DNA of 64,000 nucleotides from Paroedura picta (lineage: Eukaryota; Chordata; Lepidosauria; Squamata; Gekkonidae). Positions 52,606 to 64,000 of the stretch are shown here, in pieces. The notes beneath the pieces are model-generated. The model did no database searches. It had not been told where the DNA came from and worked only from the letters and a program-made list of their open reading frames with translations. Made by a program: the position numbers and the translations under genes. The stretch is taken from positions 26,210,765 to 26,274,764 of the forward strand of contig NC_135369.1 of assembly GCF_049243985.1 (NCBI RefSeq), read 5' to 3'. Numbering within the stretch: position 1 is the stretch's first letter; the number at the start of each line of letters is the position of its first letter.

Positions 52606-55119
52606 CTAGGAGTGTCTTTTGGCCGCTTCAGCCAGCAACTGGTGATGAGGCTCGCCTTGGCAGCCTTCCTCTGCAGCCTCTTCCTGTGGAACTGTCTCCT
52701 TGACCTAAGGAGAGAGAACAAGGAGAAGGCACACGAGTCAAGCTTGGGGGGGGGCATTCCCTCATCTACACTCCCCCCGCCCACGCACATGCATCTTGCA
52801 GGGCTCAGCTGAAGAAACTCCTGCAGGAGCCATTCCTCCAAAGGGGAGCCGGAGGGCCGTCTTACCAGGACCACTTTGTAGGCAGCAGGGCAAGGACAGA
52901 TTCCACGCAGGGAAAGCGACGCCACGCAGCACCAGGCAGAGAGACCCGCCTCTGTCGCTGCCATCACTACGGACGCGAGCCAAAGGACCAGTGCCGTATC
53001 CTGCGGGGCAGAGGGGCGTGAGGCGGGTGGCCGAGCCACGGGATTAAAGGTGAAAGGACAATTGGAGTCACAGTAGCTTGTGGGCATCCACTCACATAGA
53101 TGCGGGTGGTGTCAAAAGGGCACTCGTTGGTCATGATGTGGCTCCCAGCCGGAAGGACAGAAATGTTGCACCCGGCAAGGAGGTGGCGGCCACCGCTGGC
53201 GACGGTGAGAGAGAGCGCGACCACCAGTCCCACGCAGCAGGCCCCCGAGATCAAGGCATTGGCCAGGGCAACCAGGAGCAAGACCCAACCCTGGAAGCAG
53301 AAAGGGAAGGGCAGGGGCAGGGAAGCCATCAGTTAGACCCGGAGCGTCCCCCTGAGCCTCTCTGTGCAAAGAGCAGGGCAGAAAGGTGCTTCATCCCGGG
53401 GAGAGAGCCAGGGCCAGAGGCAGTCTGGGAGCAGATGATTCACTCACTGGGTCTCAAACCCACAATCTTTCAACCCACATCAGAGAGAAGCTAGTGAGCA
53501 TGCCCGTAGACTGGGCCAAAGAGCAGCAGATTTGTGAGGGGCTGGCAGCCACTGCCTGGGGAGTGGTTCCTGGCAGATGGCCCGCTGCCTCCATGCATGA
53601 GGGAACAAGGCCTTGTGAGGAGCAAAGTCCAAGCAAGAGGGGGAGGGTTCCAGGGCAGCTTCCCTTCCGGGCTAGGAGCAAGCACTCACCAGAGGGCGGT
53701 GGGAGAGATTCCGGGACACCAGGATAGCCACAATGCCGGTAGCAATGCTCTAGGAAAACCAGAACAGAGGGGTAGTCATTGGTGCAGCCAGGTGTAAATG
53801 CCCGCCTACCTTGGGGTAGCTGGAGGAGCACACTGGCCCACAGGCTCAGGTCCTGCAGCAGGGTGCCAGGGTTCAGCCCCCAGCCCCATCCTTCCTTTCA
53901 CTGCCATTGTTGCCCCAAGAACTGCTTGCTTGTAGGGAGTTGTCTCAAGCCCTCCCACAATGCAACGTACTTGCACCTGCTTTTGGCCATAAGAAGGATC
54001 TGTCTCAGATCCTGTCTCATTTGCTCTGTGCATCTTTGGATGCACCTGATTTGTCACCCTAAATTCTCTCCCGAATTCACTCACCAAAAAACCAGAGACC
54101 ACCGCAATGATGTTGGCCACAGCATACTCCAAAGTGACGGCGCGGTTAGGTCGGGCCACGTGGCGCAGGACGGAGCCGTGGACAATGGCGCCCAGCACCA
54201 AATTCAAGTGGCCGATCACCACCATGGAGATGCCACTCCTCATCAGTCGCTGGGGCCCATGTCTGGCATCTGCAAAAGTTGGGGGGGGGGCGGTAGGGGA
54301 GAGAAGTTAGGGGGCCGGAGTTCTGAGGAAAAGGCATAGAATCCTAGAGTTGGGAGGGACCTCCTGGGTCATCTAGTCCAGGGGTAGTCAACCTGTGGTC
54401 CTCCAGACATTTGCTGGCAAGGGGGCTCATGGGAATTGTAGTCCAATAACATCTGGAGGACCACAGGCTGACTACCCCTGTCCAACCCCTTGCAGAATGC
54501 AGGAAATGCACAGCTACCCGCCCATCCCCAGTGACCCCAATTCCATGCCCAGATGATGCCCCTCCCCCCCAAAAAAACCCACCCAGAATCCTTGACCTGG
54601 AGGAAATTTGCCTCCAGACCCCAAAGTGGCCTTCAGCATTTCCCTGGCTTTGCAAGAAAGGGCCGCAAAAGCCAAGCTCCGGCCCCATCCCTTCTGCCCA
54701 CGCAGCGGAAGCCCCCAGGAGCATTACTTATGTATGGATCAGAGCCAGGATCCTGAACAACGGGGGAGCCTGGAACAGAGACCTTGTCTCTATAGCCTGA
54801 CCGGAGGGGGGGGGGGGGTTCCAGTCCTGCTCTGACCCGGGCGGCCCAGGCCGACACGATGCCGCTCTCCCTCGGGAGCCAAGCAGGATGGAAGAACTGG
54901 CGACTGCAAACTGCCTCTGCCCTGAAAAGCCGACAGGATGGCCAGAGACCTGCTGCGACTGGACGGCACTTCCCAGACGCGACGCCGGAGCGCCCAGTCC
55001 TCGGCCCGGGCGGCGCTTTCCCCTGCGGTCAAGGTGGGGCCGTGCTGGCGGCCCAGGGGAGCGGGGAAGGAGGCAGCGCCCTCACCGAAGCCGCACCGTC
55101 CAGCGCCACGGCGCCCCAT
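52606..55119 (-). CDS. KRTCAP3: Keratinocyte-associated protein 3, complete gene
   Basis: KRTCAP3 is a four-pass membrane protein of epithelial cells with a poorly known role (linked to adiposity in rat studies). Six coding exons on the minus strand: 55086-55119, 54085-54269, 53690-53749, 53096-53290, 52866-53000, 52606-52704. They give 235 residues against about 240 in human, with matching phases. MGRRGAGRCGF then DARHGPQRLMRSG matches human MRRCSLCAF-DAARGPRRLMR. Membrane segments are seen at about residues 25-45 (MVVIGHLNLVLGAIVHG), 63-85 (VANIIAVVSGFLSIATGIVA), 95-128 (LLLVALANALISGACCVGLV) and 160-190 (LVLWLASVVMAATEAGLSAW). CPFDTTRIYDTAL matches the family loop. Exon 1 codes only 11 residues and lies in a CpG island. 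The gene is tail-to-tail with IFT172 and in tandem with NRBP1, as in human. Confidence 0.94.
54337..54520 (-). mobile_element. CR1 tail (reversed) split by hAT foldback
   Basis: 'atagaatcctagagttggga' and 'ctgggtcatctagtc' are the reversed CR1 tail. A foldback element (54,381-54,482) interrupts it, and CR1 resumes with 'tccaaccccttgcagaatgc'. KRTCAP3 intron 1. Confidence 0.8.
54381..54482. mobile_element. hAT foldback inside CR1
   Basis: 'caggggtagtcaacctgtgg' to 'ccacaggctgactacccctg'. A shortened copy with arms of about 45 bp. No clear 8-bp duplication is left at this junction. Confidence 0.75.
54835..54990 (+). mobile_element. SINE with RTE-like tail
   Basis: 'tggaagaactggcgactgca' to 'tgctgcgactggacggcact' resembles the 3' region of lizard SINEs that end like an RTE LINE; the same tail ends the 35.1-kb 5S SINE. 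It lies in the CpG-rich part of KRTCAP3 intron 1. Confidence 0.5.
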
Positions 55120-55560
55120 GACACTGCCCGCCCGGCGGCCCCAGCCTGGTCCGGTCAGAGGTTGGGCGGCGAGCTGGGAGCGCCTCCGAGGACCGGCAAG
55201 GGCGCAGCGCCCAGGAAGGGCTCGACGGCCCTGTTGGCTTCCCGCCCCGTCGCGTAGGCGGGGTGGGGGCGGGGGTGGGCGCCCGCGGCCTCTTTTTCGC
55301 GATCCCGAGGAGCTGGGAGGCGGGCCGGGGCTTGCTGGCCGAGTCCCGCCTTCCCAAGGGGAGTTGGCCGCAGCAGCAGCGGCGGGAACTCTTTGCCACC
55401 TCAGGCACCGGTGACGCGTGACCCCCCAAGTTTCTGCTGGACGAAATCCTCCTTTGGGTGCTCCGAGCTGCCTTGGGGGAGGCGACCCTGCCGGCTTCTC
55501 ATCCGCCGCTGCCGGGACGGCAAGGGAGCAAATTCCACAGAGGCGTCGACCTCCTGTATG
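54990..55560. promoter_or_regulatory. KRTCAP3: CpG island / KRTCAP3 promoter
   Basis: Dense CpG and GC-rich sequence covers KRTCAP3 exon 1 and about 0.4 kb upstream. No TATA box was noticed, and no divergent gene starts on the + strand. Confidence 0.7.
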
Positions 55561-55795
55561 CCCTGGTTGCCAACTCCGGTTTGGGACATTGCAGAAGATT
55601 TGGAGAGTGAAAGGGACTGGGGGGGAGGCGATCTAATGCTCTGCCAATCCTTCCTCCTTATATTTGAAGTAGGGTTTTTTCTTTCCTCTAAAGCTGCCAT
55701 TTTCTTTAGGTGAACTGACTTCTGGAGTCTGGCGATCATCAGTTGTGATTCCAAGAGATCTCCAGGCCCCACCTGGAGGATCTTTGCCTCATCTG
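55560..55795 (-). mobile_element. Remnant of the 'ggttgccaactcc' DNA element
   Basis: 'ggttgccaactccggtttgg' at one end and 'ccaggccccacctggaggat' at the other are typical inner and terminal parts of the lizard element seen at 4.93 kb. Confidence 0.55.
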
Positions 55796-55974
55796 GAAAT
55801 ACTTGTGAAATGTACAGACTCCCTGCTGGATTAGGCCTGTAGTCTATTTAAGCCTACTATCCTGTAGTCCATTTAAGCCTACTATTTCGTATAATCTATA
55901 TTTCTGTCTCCTCTGTTTAATTTTTCTCTAAAGTGGTGATGATTCCTTGGATACCAACATCACCTTAACTTCCA

Positions 55975-56050
55975 TGACCCAGTCTGTTTTGATAAACTGC
56001 CCAGAGCCGTAGGGAAGGGCGGTATAAAAATATAAATAAATAAATAAATA
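55975..56050 (+). mobile_element. L2-like LINE tail
   Basis: 'gggaagggcggtataaaaat' followed by (AAAT)n, the standard 3' end of lizard L2 elements. Confidence 0.7.
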
Positions 56051-56739
56051 ATCCACAGGCTAAGAGCAGGGACTTTAGGAAGAACTTCCAAAGATCCCAG
56101 TGAAAAAAAAAAGGCAGGCCGTGGAAGGGTACTTCTGGGTGGCAAGGAAATGTCCTGAAGGCCCGGAGGCAGAAAAGTGGCGTTGGCAGCTCACACATTT
56201 GTTGATCAAATGTTTTTAGTTGTGGGAATCGGTCTCCCACACGTTATGTTTCCTTTGTCCCCCATCTTTGGCAATTACCTGGTTCTGTGTGTACCTACTG
56301 CTTCTTCCTGCTATGTGCCTTCAATAAAGATAACTCCCAATGTTTTTTTTTTACTGGGAATCGGCTTTGTTGGCTTCAACGGCTGTCTGCGGGACTGCTT
56401 TCTGTGGGTCGTGACACCCATCGTGAATCAGTCTCCTGGCCAAGGTTTCAGTCATTTATCAGCATAGCTGGAGAACGTGCCTACCCAGGCAAAGTTAGCC
56501 AGGATGGAATCAGAGCAGGTAGCAGATATCTAGGTTAGGGGGGGATCTTGGTAATACTTCACACACACACCCCCTCACACACTACTAGCTAAAGATAAAA
56601 TGGAGAAAGGACAATTTCTTTCTCAAAGGTGGGGCTACCAGAATGCAGCAATAATGTAATTCTTCACAAGCCATATGTGAAGGCAAAACAGAATTCTCTC
56701 AATCCAGGACTCACACCAGTTTCAGAAGATAATCAGATT
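56051..56739. other. Intergenic, nothing recognised
   Basis: Contains a short CACACA tract near 56,560. No exon or named repeat. Confidence 0.4.
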
Positions 56740-56990
56740 GATCCACAGTAGAATGGCTGGATTTGAGTCTAGTGGCATCTTAGAAACATCTTAGAAATCC
56801 ACAAGTCTAGTGGCATTTTATAAACCTGCAAGATTTTGGCAGTAGAAGCCGTTGAGCGTTGATACTTCACCAGATACCAACAAAGGGCATTTTGGATCTC
56901 AGATGCTTATACCTCCAGCATCTTGTTGGCCTCTGAAGTGCCACTGGATTTGAACCTAGCTGTACTTACATCAGTGTCTGTGTTGGAGGC
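56740..56990. repeat. Diverged palindromic repeat ('tctagtggcatcttagaaac')
   Basis: 'ttgagtctagtggcatctta' and 'ctctgaagtgccactggatt' are inverted ends of the family seen at 17.9 and 42.0 kb. Confidence 0.55.
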
Positions 56991-56997
56991 TTTAGTC

Positions 56998-57109
56998 CAA
57001 GGGTGGCCAAACTTTGGTTTCCCAGATGTCCATGGGCTACACTTCCCATGAGCCCTTGCCAGCAAATCCAGGGCATGGCATCTGGAAAGCCAGAGTTTGG
57101 CTACCCCTG
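56998..57109. mobile_element. hAT foldback element, diverged
   Basis: CAAGGGTGGCCAAAC and GTTTGGCTACCCCTG ends with perfect 8-bp duplications CTTTAGTC (56990-56997 and 57110-57117). Confidence 0.85.
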
Positions 57110-57439
57110 CTTTAGTCCAACCACAGAGACTGGGCTGTTTCTTCACAGTGTTATGTACAGAAGGTCCCCTCCTCTAATCTTCATGAAAAATTAAAAGGCC
57201 CTGAGCTTTTCTGGGAACAAAACTGCTACGAAGACAAGCTCAACTGACTGAACTTGACAGTCTGAACAGCTTCATGATGCTCCCTGGCGGGGGGCAGGGA
57301 ACAATACCTTGCCTCTCATCAGGAAAACCCAAGGGCACCTTGAGTTCTGCTGCCCCATGTGACTTGTGCCCCTTTGCCTACAGGTGGCCCTTTATCAAAA
57401 GCCACCTGTGTTAGCAGTCAGCAAAATTCATAATGGAGA

Positions 57440-57507
57440 AGGAGGACCTGAGCCTTCGGGGAGGGCGGTATATAAATTTAAATAAATAAATAAATAAATA
57501 AATAAAA
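57440..57507 (+). mobile_element. L2-like LINE tail
   Basis: 'ggggagggcggtatataaat' then (AAAT)n. Confidence 0.7.
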
Positions 57508-59350
57508 TTCTCCCCTCCCAGCTTCAGCTGCTCAGAGACCTAGGTGGATTCGGACTTACTTTTTTTCCTGTTGTCGATCCTGCTGAATTCAGATCAATTT
57601 GAACCCTGGTCTTTCTCCCCTCCCCCACCCCACCAGTTGAAACTGAAAGTCTTCTGCACTTGATTGGGGAAGGTCAGAGCAGGGAAGGGTGTGGTGCTCA
57701 CAAAGCTGAACCACCTTTCCTGAACTGGGGGGGGGGGGTCAGGTGAAGTCCAGCTCGCTTTAGTTCTTTATTTCTTCTCTTTCGACTCCCAAGCCAGCAA
57801 ATCTCTGAAAGAATGGGCTTCTGGAGCACAGTCTCTTTAAAACAGGGAGGGAAGCCTTGCAACCAGGTACCAGGAAGTCTTTGAACTGACACCCTGGCTG
57901 ATCAGGGAAGACTGCTTTGCTATAGGGCATCGAGCAGTAAGTTAACTGGTGGCGATTTTTCAAATATTGAGGCTGATATCCACTTCTGGATATCGTGGGG
58001 GAAAGGATTTATCATGCATGTTGCAGAGGGAAAAATTAAAGTGCCCAAAATCGAAATGGAAATTGGATTCCATGCAGATGGGAGGGGTTTATTTGGATGG
58101 ATAAAAAGCCCCATGCAGACTCGACCCTGATCACACTGCATGTGTACAGTAGTTTGAAAGGTGGCTGCTTTGGACTAGTGCTCCCCTCATGCCAGGTAGG
58201 GTTGCACTTGGCTGGTTAACAAGCGGCTCACAGTGTCAGAGGTCTAAATCCCACCAAGACAGTCAGTTTGATCGTTTTCAATCCCAGTTGCGATTCTTCC
58301 AGTAATAGCACTTGGCCTTCACACAGTGCTTTAGTTTAGAGTTGGTATCCTGACCTGGATTGTCCAGGCAACATCCAATCTGGTTACATCCTGCTATGGG
58401 GGTTGCCGTGTTGGTTGCAACTGGATGGACCACCAAGGTGTTTTTTTTTTCCACCTAGAAGTCTAGATAACCAAATCCTTTCTGATAGTAAGTCATCACA
58501 ACTAAGATCCAACCGTAAACGGAGAGACCAGGCACCTGTGCTGACACTGAAGTGCCTCTCAGCTCCCTGAAGTCTGCCAGCCAGGAACCAAGACAACACC
58601 AGGTGCTGTCCAAAAAACCCATGCCCAAAAAACACTTCCCTAGTCGGTGGAGGAGGTTAACTACTGGAGACACAGAATCTGTATGGGTGGTGCCTGTTCT
58701 GCGTGCATTTTACAACCTCCTCCCAATGCAGAGAAAAAAGGAGAGGAGACCTGGGGACAGAATCCAGCTGCTGGAAAATGCACAATTAAAGGCACACTTC
58801 TCTTGATGCTAACGGTGGCAGGGCCTAGAGAAGAGGCTAGGAGTGGAATGCCATGTAATGCTTCTTTCCTATCAAGCCCATTTACCTGAAGGAGTTTCTA
58901 CTGGCTTCCAGACTCAGCTTCTCTTGAGATAAGGAAGGGGCATCAAAACTGGCCTCAGCTTCCATTGAGCCTTTTCCTTTCAAAACTCCACCAAAGGCAC
59001 AATAGAGGTGCACAGAACTGCCCTGGTCGTTTATGAGGCACTCCCCACACCTGGAAGCTCACTGGCTGAACTGGAGTAATTGGTTTTCTTTCCTCTCAGC
59101 CCAGCTGATCTCACAGAGCTGGTGCCAGATAAAAGGGGAGAAGGACATAGCATCATCTGGAGCTTTCTGGTGAGGGGAGGAAGGACAAATTAGTCACTGC
59201 TAATGATCTAGAACTGGAAGCGGAGATTGCCTTCTCTGCTGCAAAGGGCTGAGTGGCCTTGGGAGGAGAGCAACGTATGAAGCCAAAGTGCCGTCACACC
59301 AGCCCCCCCTTTCCCAAGTTCCAGGCGAGGGCAAGCCAGTCACAAAGAGG
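57508..59350. other. Intergenic 1.8 kb, nothing recognised
   Basis: Between the KRTCAP3 promoter side and the NRBP1 3' end. No supported exon, RNA gene or named repeat was seen. Confidence 0.45.
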
Positions 59351-59375
59351 TCCCAGTTGCTTATTTACAAAACAG

Positions 59376-59381
59376 TTTATT
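59376..59381 (-). terminator. NRBP1: AATAAA poly(A) signal of NRBP1
   Basis: TTTATT on +; about 740 bp past the NRBP1 stop on the minus strand, giving a plausible 3' UTR. Confidence 0.7.
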
Positions 59382-60118
59382 AAAAATAGGAACAGAAATG
59401 ACACTTGGAGAGGCCCCAGCGCAGGAAAGGGGGGGGCACAATTCACTGCCTTGCTGAGGAGAGGCGGAGAGAGGGCCCAGCTTGCAGGAACCAGACTGAG
59501 AAGTGAGGAGCAGGAGACAGCACACATACCCAGAGCCCTCCAGCCCCAGGCAGCATCCTGGGCTCCCCCACCTACTGCCTTTCGCAGCTGGAACTTGAGT
59601 GCTGCTCCCCCTTCCCGGCTGCCTGCCTCTCCCTCCCCCCCCCCCTCCTCCAGACAGGGCCTCCCTTCCAAGAGGCGGGCTCAAAAGACAGCCTCTCCTT
59701 GTTGGTGAAGCAACGGCGGAGAGGGGAGGGAGGAGGAGTGCCTGCGGGTCTGGAGACAGCATGAGGGTTGGAATCCGATTTCTCCCTCCCTCCCGCCTAA
59801 CCTTTAAATAAAGACAGACATCTCTGTGCTGTGCAAAAAAAAAAACTCTGTACAATTCAAGCAAAACAAAACTCCATGCGCATGTGAGCCTAGGGGAGGC
59901 CATTGGCCGCAGGGAAATAATACTGATGAGGCACGCAGCCCCCCCCCTTTTGCCTTGCCCCCTCCCCAACGGTGGCAGCGATTGTCTGTGAGACCCAGCT
60001 ACAACACATGCGGGAGGCACAGCCAAGCATGGCCTCAGTGGAGCCAGCCGGCCTCGGGTGTTATCCTACACAGATGCAGAGACGCAGAGCGGGAGTGCCG
60101 ATGGTAACGGGGCAGCCC

Positions 60119-62446
60119 TTAAGATGACACAGTGACCGCCGCCAGCGCCCCGTTCCGCGAGTAGAAGAACTTGCTGAATGCCTCTTCAAGTAAACAGCTT
60201 AGTCGGCTCTGATCAGCCTGCATGGGGAACAAAAGGGCAGTGAGGTGTGGGGGCAGCCTGGGGTAAGAGACCCACCTAGAGCCCTGCTGGGTGTGCATTA
60301 GTATGAGCCTAACCCGTACCAGAAACCTAAAGGAAGGATGGATTTAGCTGCCAGGTGGGAGAGGTGCAAGGGGTGTGGATGAGAGGAGAGCGCCTACCTC
60401 ACTGATGAATCCCAACTGGACCAATTCTGCTGCCAGTTCCTGGATATTATCATCTGGGAGGAGTGGAAAGAACAAGTATAAGACTATGAAAAGAGTCCCT
60501 GACTCTTCAAGGCTTTCATCCAGCCATGGAATGTCGTTTTTGAGGGACAGCGATCAGAACTGTACACAATATTCCAAAGGAGGCTGCACTATAGACAGAC
60601 ACATGGATATTATAATATTTTTTTATTTTCAATACTTTTCTTAATAGAGTTTTCTGCTTTTACTGCTGCATGACACTGGGTTGACACTTTCCTTGAACTA
60701 TCCACTCCAACCCCAAAGATCCTTTTCCCTCTCAGACTCAGCAAGTTCACATCCCACCTGTACCACTATGTATTTCTGGTAAGGGATTGGAGAAGAAGCT
60801 GGTCTCATAGTTTAAGTGGCACTTAACACACCCACTCAGGGCATCTGTCCAGCCCCTCAGTGCCTCCACCTCCAACCAGCTGGCCTGTCTATTCAGTGGC
60901 CTGCTGATCGCCTTCCATCCCCCACCCCTGACCACTCCCTTCTCCTTTCACTTGAGGCTCAGAGGCTGCAGATCACTGCTGCATGAGAGCCGCCCCTGCC
61001 AGTGAGTTTCCTGCCCAGGGCCTCCAGCCTTTCCAGGTCCTGGGAGTAGGGAGAGGCCATCTGTAGAGTTCTTCGCCCCCATCCCCCAATCTAGCACCCA
61101 TTGTATTCCTGAATGCAATGGGCTTTGTCCCTAATTAGCTTATATTTGAAGTAGGGTTTTTCCCCCTAATATGCATCACCTTACAGGTCATGAATGTTTT
61201 GCCAATCCAGTGCCCCCCTCCCATCCTCCAAAACAAACACTTACTGGGCAACAGGTCACAGCTTAGGTGTCGATTCAATTTGTCTTCCAGTTTCAGCAGC
61301 AGTGTTAACTGGTGGGTGGGAGAGGAGAAAAAGAAGGGGGAAAGGTGAGCTTTCAGTCGCAATCCCTGGCCTTGGGACCCACCCCAGCTTCTTTCTTGTG
61401 AAGCCCACCTGCCATTCTCAGTCCAAAAGCAGCACATTGCCCCACCCACCCCCAGAGCACGAGGGAGACGAGATACATACATGATGCTTCACACCCTCCT
61501 CCACTGACTCGATGTTGCACTGCATCAACACCACCTGGGGACAGAAGCTGGCTATGAGTTGAGATTCAGGCAGAGTCCCAACTCTCTCTCTCTCTCTCTC
61601 TCTCTGAGAGGCAGAGTGAACCAATCACCCACCTTACGAGTCTCCACCTCAGCAGGTTCTGGAGTGGGTGTCTTCACTGAGGGTGGCGCGATGGGGGATT
61701 TCACTACCTCTTGCTGTGGCTGCTGAGGTCGTGGCAGGCCGAAGGCAGTGAGAGGGTAGATGCCATTCCTGAGGGATAGGAGGAGAAGAGGAGTTTGCTC
61801 ACACAACAGCAAGAAATAAGGCCGTTGCAACGAGCTTTCCCAGGGCCCTTTCCACAGGCACAGTGACCCGCAGCAAGAGAGGACCCCGGTTGCCATGGAC
61901 CGAAAAGGCAGCTTCTTCCCCCATCCCCCTAATTCTCCTACCTTACATCCTCTAAGAATTTGTCTAGCTCCAGAGCTGGGGACTGGGAGAAGCTGTAAGA
62001 AGGCAAAAGAACAATTTAATAAGACAGGCCATCAATGATCTTCAACTAATCCATCTCCCACCCCAAACTGATTTGAGATTTGGACTAAGACCCGAGAGAC
62101 AAATCTCTGCTCACAATGAAACTCACTGGGTGATCATGGACAAGTCACTCTTTCAGCCTTTCTACCTGACAACGTTGTTGTGATGATAGAATGGAGGAAG
62201 GGAGAGAACTGTGCCTGTTTTGAGCTTCCCGGCACAGGGGGGGGATGTTTTAAAATATGCCAATTAAATCATTGATGGATACTGGTTCCCCATTCTGTCC
62301 TCCTTTCCAAGAAACTCCCCAAGCACTCCCAGAAGAGCCTCACATCATGCGGATGCCTTCCCGGTCAATATGGTTGATCTCTGCCAGCACAGCATTCATG
62401 TCCAAGTTCTTGGTCATTTCTTCTAGTGCATTCTCCGGGATCATGT
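60119..62446 (-). CDS. NRBP1: Nuclear receptor-binding protein 1, C-terminal exons (partial)
   Basis: NRBP1 is a pseudokinase that acts as a substrate receptor linked to Elongin/Cullin ubiquitin ligases and has roles in vesicle traffic and growth control. Seven exons on the minus strand are in the window: 62344-62446, 61942-61992, 61633-61768, 61481-61534, 61245-61308, 60398-60453, 60119-60217, about 187 residues. Signatures are [115 protein letters not shown] and AAVTVSS at the stop. These are near-identical to human NRBP1. The kinase-like domain exons lie beyond the right edge. All phases agree. Confidence 0.95.
60490..61190 (+). mobile_element. Ancient interspersed repeat
   Basis: 'gtacacaatattccaaagga', 'actgggttgacactttcctt' and 'gcttatatttgaagtagggt' belong to an old amniote LINE-like repeat. 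A second stretch of it lies at 62.96-63.55 kb. I cannot name the family with certainty. It occupies the NRBP1 intron between 60453 and 61245. Confidence 0.55.
61578..61606. repeat. (CT)n microsatellite
   Basis: A run of about 13 CT units in an NRBP1 intron. Confidence 0.85.
62105..62240 (+). mobile_element. SINE 3' fragment
   Basis: 'ctgggtgatcatggacaagt' and 'acgttgttgtgatgatagaa' match the lizard SINE variant seen at 11.56 kb. Confidence 0.5.
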
Positions 62447-64000
62447 CTGTCAAGGGAGGAAAACTTTGTGTTACAAGGGCATCCAGGGATGGCCTTCTCT
62501 AGCTAAGAGTCCTAGTAGCACTACCTGAGCACCACCACCTCAATTTCAATAGACCCTCTGATGGGCAATCAGCCAGTTAAAGGATAGAAACCAATGAGTA
62601 AGAATGGCTCATTTTCATGGCAGAAGGGGAAACAAAAGGCCCCAACTAGATGATATGCAATACAGAGTCAGGAGTGACCAGCGAAGTGGCCAGGAAAACC
62701 AAGTGGACTCCGAAAAGCTCCAGAAGGCTTTCAGTAAATGGGCTGGACAAGTCACAAAATGACAGATTCAGTGTAAGAAAGTTTAAACTACAGTGATGCA
62801 AACTGGAGAAGAAATACTATCTTCATGTATATACTGAGGAGATCTGAAGTAGGGGTGACTAAGAAATGCTTCTGCTATTAGGAAAGGGTGTGAGGGTACA
62901 AGCATCCAGCATCACTATTTCTTAACAGAAATCTATAGTGCAACCACATGGGGAGCAACAGGCATAACTAAAGATTGCACAGTCCCTTTCCTAATAATCC
63001 CTTAACACTGAGTTTGCCTTTTTTTTCACTGCTGCAGCACACTAGGTTGACACTTCCATTACACTACCTACTACAACCCCAAGAGCTTCTTCTGTAACTC
63101 GGCAAGTTCAAATCTCATTAGCTTATATCTCAAGTTGGGATTGTTTTGTCCCCATGTGCATTACCTGACACATCAACACTGAGCATTTATCACATTGTCA
63201 TCCGCTCACCTAGTTTGTGGAGATCCTCACTGTTGGTTTTTACCATCCTGAGTAATTTGGTGCCATTTGCAAATCTGGCCCCTACACACACAACTTACCC
63301 CTAGTTCCAGATCACTATGAATAAATTAAGTAGTGCCCATCCACCCCCAACTGTGAGACCCACTGCTTACTTCTCTCCATTGTGGAAACTGTTCATTTAT
63401 TCCTACTCTTTGCTTCCTTATCATTTAACCAGTTTTTAATACATAAGAGAACTCACCCTCTTATCCCATGACTGCTAAGTTTACTCAAGAGTTTTTGATG
63501 AGGTATCACTCAAAAGCCTTTTGAAAGATCAAGTGTATAATGTTTATCAGGTCACTATTGTCTGTTAGGGGTGTGCAATTCAGTTTAGCCAAACAAAAAC
63601 AAAAATTCTGAATCCATGCTGATTCAGGATTATGAATCATCTCCTAAACCAAACTGATTCTCTCACTGAATTGTGAGCCAAGTAGTTAAACACTAAATCA
63701 ATTCACTTTTCGATTTGGATTATTTGTGCTTCCTGAATCAATGCTCCCTCGTTCCAGTGATCCTTTTTGCTTCCCTCCCTTTGGAAGGCGGGGGAACCAA
63801 AAGAGTGCTGTGAAATGGCTGGCAGCCATTTAAATTTAACAGCTTAATCTGTCAGTCAGTCAGCTGTTAAGTTTAAATGGCTAGCAGCCAAAGGGAGGGT
63901 TTAGTTTAAATGGCTGCCAGATTGCGGGCTGTGAGGGGAGAACTGACCCCTGTACAGTCCACGCCAATACTGTGGGGAAGCTTTTCTGTGGAACAGCTAT
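62447..64000 (-). other. NRBP1: NRBP1 intron; ancient repeat, otherwise empty
   Basis: No NRBP1 exon was found to the right edge. From about 62,960 to 63,550 the ancient repeat is recognisable ('aggttgacacttccattaca', 'catcctgagtaatttggtgc', 'tcaaaagccttttgaaagat'). The last 400 bases include a short inverted 'ggctggcagccatttaaatt' / 'gtttaaatggctagcagcc' pair at 63,820-63,890. Confidence 0.55.

Overview
The window looks like squamate reptile nuclear DNA, most likely a gecko-type lizard. The genes are vertebrate, with short exons and long introns. They sit among CR1, L2-like and RTE/BovB LINEs, several tRNA-derived SINEs, a 5S-derived SINE and many hAT-type foldback elements. Species cannot be fixed from the sequence alone. 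No prokaryotic features, CRISPR array or retroviral element was recognised.

Layout, left to right. At 2.16 kb (+) lies the last coding exon of FNDC4, followed by a probable 3' UTR to about 4.7 kb that carries a young 5'-truncated BovB insertion. From 15.45 kb back to about 6.7 kb (-) lies an LDLRAP1/ARH-like adaptor gene. Its PTB-domain exons are clear and its C-terminal exons are uncertain. Head-to-head with it, 272 bp away ATG to ATG, IFT172 runs on + from 15,727 to 49,991. I resolved it into 48 coding exons giving 1,749 codons plus a stop-containing last exon, the same protein length and exon number that I recall for human IFT172. Tail-to-tail with IFT172 is KRTCAP3 (-, six coding exons, 235 aa, 52.6-55.1 kb). 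The last seven coding exons of NRBP1 (-, 60.1-62.4 kb) follow, and this gene runs off the right edge.

FNDC4-IFT172-KRTCAP3-NRBP1 is the same order and relative orientation as on human 2p23. The difference is the LDLRAP1-like gene between FNDC4 and IFT172. The shared IFT172/LDLRAP1-like promoter is CpG-rich and holds a near-ideal RFX X-box 43 bp before the IFT172 start codon, as expected for a ciliary gene.

The most interesting structures beyond the genes are these: a 0.4-kb copy of IFT172 intron 4 plus the first 30 bases of exon 5, transplanted between CR1 pieces in intron 1 of the LDLRAP1-like gene; a 138-bp hAT foldback whose 67-bp arms are perfectly complementary around a 4-nt loop; nested transposons with clean 8-bp target duplications; a duplicated splice-donor segment just after IFT172 exon 18; and the BovB reverse-transcriptase C-terminal frame that is still open inside the FNDC4 3' UTR. 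I found no clear candidate for a wholly new multi-gene system; the novelty here is structural.
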